Origin: CAWULT01 sp963923455
Lineage (GTDB): Bacteria; Acidobacteriota; Vicinamibacteria; Vicinamibacterales; UBA2999
Assembly: GCA_963923455.1 (NCBI GenBank)
Contig: CAWULT010000094.1
Span: 1 to 17,986 of the forward strand
Length of the DNA: 17,986 bases
Direction of reading: 5' to 3'
Both the position numbers and the translations under genes were made by a program. Positions 14,564-17,986 of this stretch are shown here, piece after piece (the stretch's first letter is position 1; each line of letters starts with the position of its first letter). Under the pieces are notes generated by a model that was given only the letters and a program-made list of their open reading frames with translations, was not told the DNA's origin and ran no database searches.

Positions 14564-15322
14564 TCACTCCTTGCCGGGCGGCGTGAGGTCGATGCCGGCC
14601 TTGCCGTTGTCGTCGACCGAGTTGCGGTTGTTCTCCTCGCAGATGTACTCGGAGATCGTCCAGTTTCGATGCCGCTTCAGCGTGCTGCGGGTGACGTAGG
14701 GCACCGCCAGCACCGGGGGATCGGTGATCGTCGTCTCGATCGTGAGGGTGTCCGGGTCCGTGAGCGTGAACCGCTCGGTGATCTTCATCTCGGCGCTGTG
14801 CGGCACGCCGCGGGCCACCTGCACGTGATCCGAGAAGCCGACCGTCTCGGCGACCAGCGTGCGGCCGTCCCATCGGCCGATCGACGTGCCGAAGAACTTC
14901 GGGTCGGGCTCCCTCGGCAGCGGGCGGCCGTCGGTGTAGATGTGTCGCACCTGCGTATAGGCTTCGATGACGATGGTGACCTTGCCCGGCGTCAGCAGGA
15001 ACTCCATGGGATAAGGCTGCCCCATGATGCCAGGCATGCCGGGCGGCAGGCAGTTCGCGGTCGTGTTGTCCTCAGGCGCCGGCCCGCGCGCCGCGGCGGC
15101 GCGGCGCGCCTCGTAGGGCGGCGTGAAGGACGGACCCGCGCCCCGTCCGCGGCCCGCGCCGCCCCCGAACGTGATCTCCCAGACGCCGTTCAGGTCGGGA
15201 AGCTGAGCCATCGCGGCCCAGTCGGCCGGCGTGGGCGACCGCGTGGAGAACTCCTGGGCGGCCACTGGCGTCAGCAGGCTGACGACGAGCAGAGCCGCCG
15301 CCGATCGCCCGGTTCGGTTCAT
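14564..15322 (-). CDS. Secreted-family protein, complete (copy 6)
   Basis: A 252-residue exported protein. The ATG at 15322 is preferred over a GTG at 15340 because a TAAGGTG Shine-Dalgarno-like site lies just upstream and the signal peptide (hydrophobic 8-21, cleavage near VAAQ) then begins normally. After LPDLNGVWEI comes a Gly/Arg/Ala-rich linker (54-80), then Cys91 in NCLPPG, VTIVIEAYTQVRHIYTDGRPLP, FFGTSIGRWDGRTLVAETVGFSDH, GVPHSAEMKITERF, ITDPPVL and Cys228 in EYICEENNRN. The PTWxG block reads KFFGTS. It is more distant from copies 3 and 5 than they are from each other. It is coupled to the DUF6152 gene three bases downstream. Function unknown. Confidence 0.8.
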   Translation of the reverse strand: MNRTGRSAAALLVVSLLTPVAAQEFSTRSPTPADWAAMAQLPDLNGVWEITFGGGAGRGRGAGPSFTPPYEARRAAAARGPAPEDNTTANCLPPGMPGIMGQPYPMEFLLTPGKVTIVIEAYTQVRHIYTDGRPLPREPDPKFFGTSIGRWDGRTLVAETVGFSDHVQVARGVPHSAEMKITERFTLTDPDTLTIETTITDPPVLAVPYVTRSTLKRHRNWTISEYICEENNRNSVDDNGKAGIDLTPPGKE

Positions 15323-15770
15323 GGCGCGACACCTTACCACAGCGACGGCGGTCCGCCGGCCGCGCCATCACGCCATGCGGCGGACGAGCAACCGTGCCTG
15401 GTCGTCGAGCGGCGCGCCGTGGGCGCGTGCACCCGCCAGCACGCGGAGCCTGTCGCGCCAGCGCGAACGCCGCCTGGGCACGCAGGTGGCGCGCATCGAC
15501 GCGGCGGCGCAGGCATGGGCGGCGATGTGATCGCACAGCCGACTCATGTGCGCCGGGGCCGTGGGGACGCCAAGCCGCGCGTCGGCGGCGGAACAGGCGC
15601 CGACACCACGCGGTCCGGTTACGAAACCACCGGTCCACCCTCCAGGCCGGTGATCGGGGGCGTGGCCGCACCCTACGCCAAACGCAGCAAATGCCAAGAG
15701 ATCCACTGGTGGCCTCGTTCTTGCCACTGCCGTCTCCCGAAGCACAGCCGAACCTCACGAGGCCACTGGT
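15323..15770. other. Divergent intergenic region with a weak small-ORF candidate
   Basis: 448 bases between divergent starts. Most of it has no convincing coding content. A minus-strand frame at 15368-15547 could encode 59 residues (MSRLCDHIAA start, three cysteines) with high third-position GC, but it lacks a Shine-Dalgarno and I recognise no family, so it is a weak candidate. The last 70 bases, less GC-rich, hold the repeats described separately next to the Rieske gene start. Confidence 0.4.
15703..15770 (+). repeat. Overlapping direct and inverted repeats at the Rieske gene start
   Basis: CCACTGGT occurs at 15703-15710 and again at 15763-15770, directly abutting the ATG. A 9-bp inverted repeat, GTGGCCTCG (15709-15717) and CGAGGCCAC (15758-15766), overlaps both. 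Its right arm contains GAGG, the only Shine-Dalgarno-like sequence before the gene, so folding could hide the ribosome site. An operator is equally possible. Confidence 0.5.
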
Positions 15771-16256
15771 ATGTCCGATTCGAGTTTGCCCATCACCCGC
15801 CGCCGCTTCTGCGCCGGCGCCTGTCAGGTCGCGTCCGGCGTGACGCTCGCCACCGTGTTCTCCGCATGCGGCGGATCGCCGACGGGGCCCAGCGGGACGG
15901 GCTCGGGCGGCAACACCACCACGTTGCCGCGCCTGAACGGGCAGTTCTCCGGCTCGTCCGTGCGAGTCAACACGTCCGGCACCGCGCTCAACGACGTCGG
16001 CGGCGCCGCGCTCGTCGAGTCGACGGCAGGGGTGTTCCTCGTGTCGCGCAACAGCGCCTCCGCGTTCACGGCCATCGACGCCGTGTGCTCGCACGAGTCG
16101 TGCACCATCACCGGCGCCGACGGGACGACCTATGTGTGCCAGTGCCACGGCTCGCGCTACGACCGCGGCGGTCGCGTGCTCCAGGGGCCGGCGCGCGCGT
16201 CGCTGCGCCAGTTCACCACGACCTTCAACGAAGGCGTCGTCACGATCGCCCTCTGA
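15771..16256 (+). CDS. Tat-exported Rieske [2Fe-2S] protein
   Basis: A 161-residue protein. Its N-terminus has a twin-arginine motif (T9-R-R-R-F13) before a hydrophobic stretch, ending in FSAC33-GG, which resembles a lipobox but with Phe instead of Leu at -3. A Gly/Ser/Thr linker (34-52) leads to a Rieske fold. The cluster motif is complete: Cys106-Ser-His108 and Cys123-Gln-Cys125-His126-GS, plus Cys111. Cys106, His108, Cys123 and His126 would bind the cluster, and Cys111 with Cys125 would form the disulfide seen in bc1/b6f-type Rieske proteins. It is therefore likely a folded, cluster-loaded periplasmic electron carrier, perhaps lipid-anchored. No cytochrome b or oxygenase subunit is near. 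It starts an operon with DUF1800 (10-base gap) and DUF1501 genes, suggesting it serves that system. Confidence 0.85.
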   Translation: MSDSSLPITRRRFCAGACQVASGVTLATVFSACGGSPTGPSGTGSGGNTTTLPRLNGQFSGSSVRVNTSGTALNDVGGAALVESTAGVFLVSRNSASAFTAIDAVCSHESCTITGADGTTYVCQCHGSRYDRGGRVLQGPARASLRQFTTTFNEGVVTIAL

Positions 16257-16266
16257 GCCCCGCGGC

Positions 16267-17727
16267 ATGGCGCAGCTCAACCCCGACATCGACCACCTGC
16301 TCCGGCGCGCCGGCTTCGGCGTCAGCGACGAGGACGTCGCGACGTTCCGCGACATGTCTCCGACGGCGGCGGCCGCCTACCTCGTCGACTACGAGGGCCG
16401 GCCCGACGACGTCGACGCGCGCATCGGCCGCCCGGACCACGCCCAGGTGGCGACCCGCGACCTGTTCGCGCCGGACGTCGACATCGAGGATGCCCGGCAG
16501 CGCTGGCTGTTCCGGATGATCCACTCCCGGCGCCCGTTGCAGGAGAAGATGACGCTCTTCTGGCACAACCTGTTCGCCACGGCCTACAGCAAGCTGGCCG
16601 CCGACTCGGGCACCCTGCAGGCGGCCAAGATGATGGCCCACAAGGCGGGCACGCTGCGCGGGCCGCAGGGGCAGGTCGAGCTGTTCCGCCAGCGCGCCCT
16701 CGGCAACTACCGCGACCTGCTGATCGAGGTGGCCAAGGACCCGGCGATGCTGGTGTGGCTCGACGGCAAGAGCAACACGAAGGCGCGGCCGCAGGAGAAC
16801 TTCGGCCGCGAGATCATGGAGCTCTTCACGGTCGGCGTGGGCCACTACACCGAGCCGGACGTCTACGCGGCGGCGCGCGTCTTCACGGGGTGGAACCTCA
16901 GGAAGTCGGAAGGCTACAGCCGCGAGGATCGCAACAGCTACCAGGAGTTCATCTACGACGCCGACGAGCACGAGACGGGCGCCAAGACGTTCTCGTTCCC
17001 GATCTACGCCAGCGGCAGCCGGACGATCCCCGAACGGAGCGCGTCGGACGGCATCCAGGACGGCATCGACCTGATCACCGCGCTCGCGACGCATCCGGAG
17101 ACGGCGCGCCGGCTGGCGCGGCGGTTCTGGCAGTTCTTCGTCAGCGAGGTCCACCAGCCCGACCCGGCCTTCGTCGACAGCACGGCGGCCGTGTACCTGC
17201 AGCACGGCACTCACATCAAGCCGGTCGTGTACCACGTGCTGACGTCGCGCTGGTTCACCGACCCGGCGATGCGCTTCGCGCGGTATTCGTGGCCGACCGA
17301 GTACGTGGCCCGCGCGATCAAGGAAGTGGGCTGGCAGAACTTCTCGCTCGATCGGGCCCGTGCGCCGCTCGCCAACATGGGCCAGCTGCTGTTCGAGCCG
17401 CCCAACGTGGGCGGCTGGCCGACGGGCACCGGCTGGTACTCGACGGCGACGATGCTGGCGCGCAGCAACTTCGCCGCGACGCTCGCCTCGAGCCAGAAGG
17501 ACTTCCTGGCCGCCGCCCACGAGGCGGACGGGCAGAGCCCCCAGGCACTGCTCGGCGCGATGCTCGAGCGGGTGACGCCGGCGCCGCTCGACACGGCGCC
17601 GCAGCAGGCGCTCGTCAACTACCTGGTGGCCGGCGGCCCGTGGACCGGCAGCGCCGCCCAGCTGACCACCAGGGCCGCGGGGCTGGCGCGCCTGCTCGTG
17701 GCCTCCTCCGAATACCAGCTCGTGTAG
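16267..17727 (+). CDS. DUF1800 family protein
   Basis: A 486-residue protein. Clear family signatures: an N-terminal HLLRRAGFG (10-18), PLQEKMTLFWHNLFAT (90-104), the hallmark RPQENFGREIMELFTVGVGHYTE split across 174-196, VFTGWN (205-210), and a C-terminal PPNVGGWP followed by WYSTATMLAR. DUF1800 proteins are widespread beside DUF1501 genes in environmental bacteria; their biochemical role is not established. No signal peptide is visible from the ATG at 16267, unlike both neighbours, so either it is cytoplasmic or it travels with an exported partner. No Shine-Dalgarno precedes it, and the 10-base gap to the Rieske stop suggests coupled translation. Length is normal for the family. Confidence 0.9.
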   Translation: MAQLNPDIDHLLRRAGFGVSDEDVATFRDMSPTAAAAYLVDYEGRPDDVDARIGRPDHAQVATRDLFAPDVDIEDARQRWLFRMIHSRRPLQEKMTLFWHNLFATAYSKLAADSGTLQAAKMMAHKAGTLRGPQGQVELFRQRALGNYRDLLIEVAKDPAMLVWLDGKSNTKARPQENFGREIMELFTVGVGHYTEPDVYAAARVFTGWNLRKSEGYSREDRNSYQEFIYDADEHETGAKTFSFPIYASGSRTIPERSASDGIQDGIDLITALATHPETARRLARRFWQFFVSEVHQPDPAFVDSTAAVYLQHGTHIKPVVYHVLTSRWFTDPAMRFARYSWPTEYVARAIKEVGWQNFSLDRARAPLANMGQLLFEPPNVGGWPTGTGWYSTATMLARSNFAATLASSQKDFLAAAHEADGQSPQALLGAMLERVTPAPLDTAPQQALVNYLVAGGPWTGSAAQLTTRAAGLARLLVASSEYQLV

Positions 17728-17739
17728 AGGGCGGCGACC

Positions 17740-17986
17740 ATGCGCGTATCGCGACGCATCTTCATCCAGAACGGCGTGGCCACGGTCGGCCTCGGGCTCG
17801 CCGCGCCGGCCTTCCTGGCCGACATCGCGCAGGCCCAGGGCCTGCCGTCGCGCCGGCTCGTCGTGGTGTACCTGGGCGGCGGCAACGACGCCCTGAACAC
17901 CGTCATCTCGTACCAGGACGCGGCCTACTACAGCCGGCGCCCGACGATTGCCATTCCGGCCGGCCAGGTACTGCAGGTGGGCACCG
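17740..17986 (+). CDS. DUF1501 family protein, 5' part only
   Basis: The first 82 residues of a protein cut by the window end. It starts at ATG 17740 after AGAGGG at good spacing, 12 bases past the DUF1800 stop. The N-terminus has a Tat-like SRRIFIQNG, a hydrophobic segment with PAFLADIAQAQ, and then RRLVVVYLGGGNDALNTV, the typical DUF1501 opening in which a strand leads to G-G-N-D. The family is related by fold to sulfatase/alkaline-phosphatase-like enzymes, but activity here cannot be judged from the fragment. It pairs with DUF1800 in the usual order, confirming the operon. Confidence 0.85.
   Translation, partial: MRVSRRIFIQNGVATVGLGLAAPAFLADIAQAQGLPSRRLVVVYLGGGNDALNTVISYQDAAYYSRRPTIAIPAGQVLQVGT

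Noticed and set aside
14414..16519. A 701-residue open frame on the plus strand
   Set aside because: It crosses the minus-strand copy 6 gene, the intergenic region and the Rieske and DUF1800 genes in the wrong frame.
1..17986. tRNA, rRNA, CRISPR, insertion sequence or attachment site
   Set aside because: No cloverleaf, regularly spaced repeats, transposase-like protein or long terminal inverted repeats were seen by eye; a tRNA or IS search would be the decisive check.

Overview
The window is very GC-rich DNA with tightly packed genes. It reads like a chromosomal segment of an Acidobacteriota member, probably close to the Vicinamibacterales (subdivision 6). That placement is inferred from gene content: several copies of a secreted-protein family I associate with Acidobacteriota, a DUF6152-type protein, a DUF1800/DUF1501 pair, and an imidazolonepropionase-like amidohydrolase. 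I see no rRNA, tRNA, CRISPR array, insertion sequence or phage gene.

Layout. Positions 2-2225 (+) hold two tandem members of the secreted family. The first is cut by the window edge; the second is fused to a metallo-beta-lactamase-fold domain whose metal site is mostly lost. Positions 2245-4592 hold a divergent pair: a TIGR04372-type glycosyltransferase (-) and an FkbM-like methyltransferase (+). Positions 4608-8490 are all on the minus strand: folD, two more secreted-family genes, and a D-erythronate dehydrogenase-like gene. Positions 8916-10758 (+) encode a small exported OB-fold-like protein and a CNNM/CBS/CorC membrane protein. A minus-strand MetF-like reductase (10853-11740) is divergent from a secreted-family gene plus amidohydrolase operon (11900-14106, +). 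A further secreted-family gene and a DUF6152 gene form a minus-strand pair (14174-15322). The right end (15771-17986, +) is an operon of a Tat-exported Rieske protein, a DUF1800 protein and the start of a DUF1501 protein.

The common theme is export: at least nine products have Sec, Tat or lipoprotein-like N-termini. The unnamed secreted family occurs six times, each copy with one cysteine in its middle and one near its C-terminal end, which suggests a periplasmic disulfide. Two enzymes show substitutions at catalytic positions: the fused MBL domain (most metal ligands gone) and FolD (Lys54 to Gln, Asp121 to Glu). Those two, and the Rieske protein joined to a DUF1800/DUF1501 pair, are the parts most worth following up.
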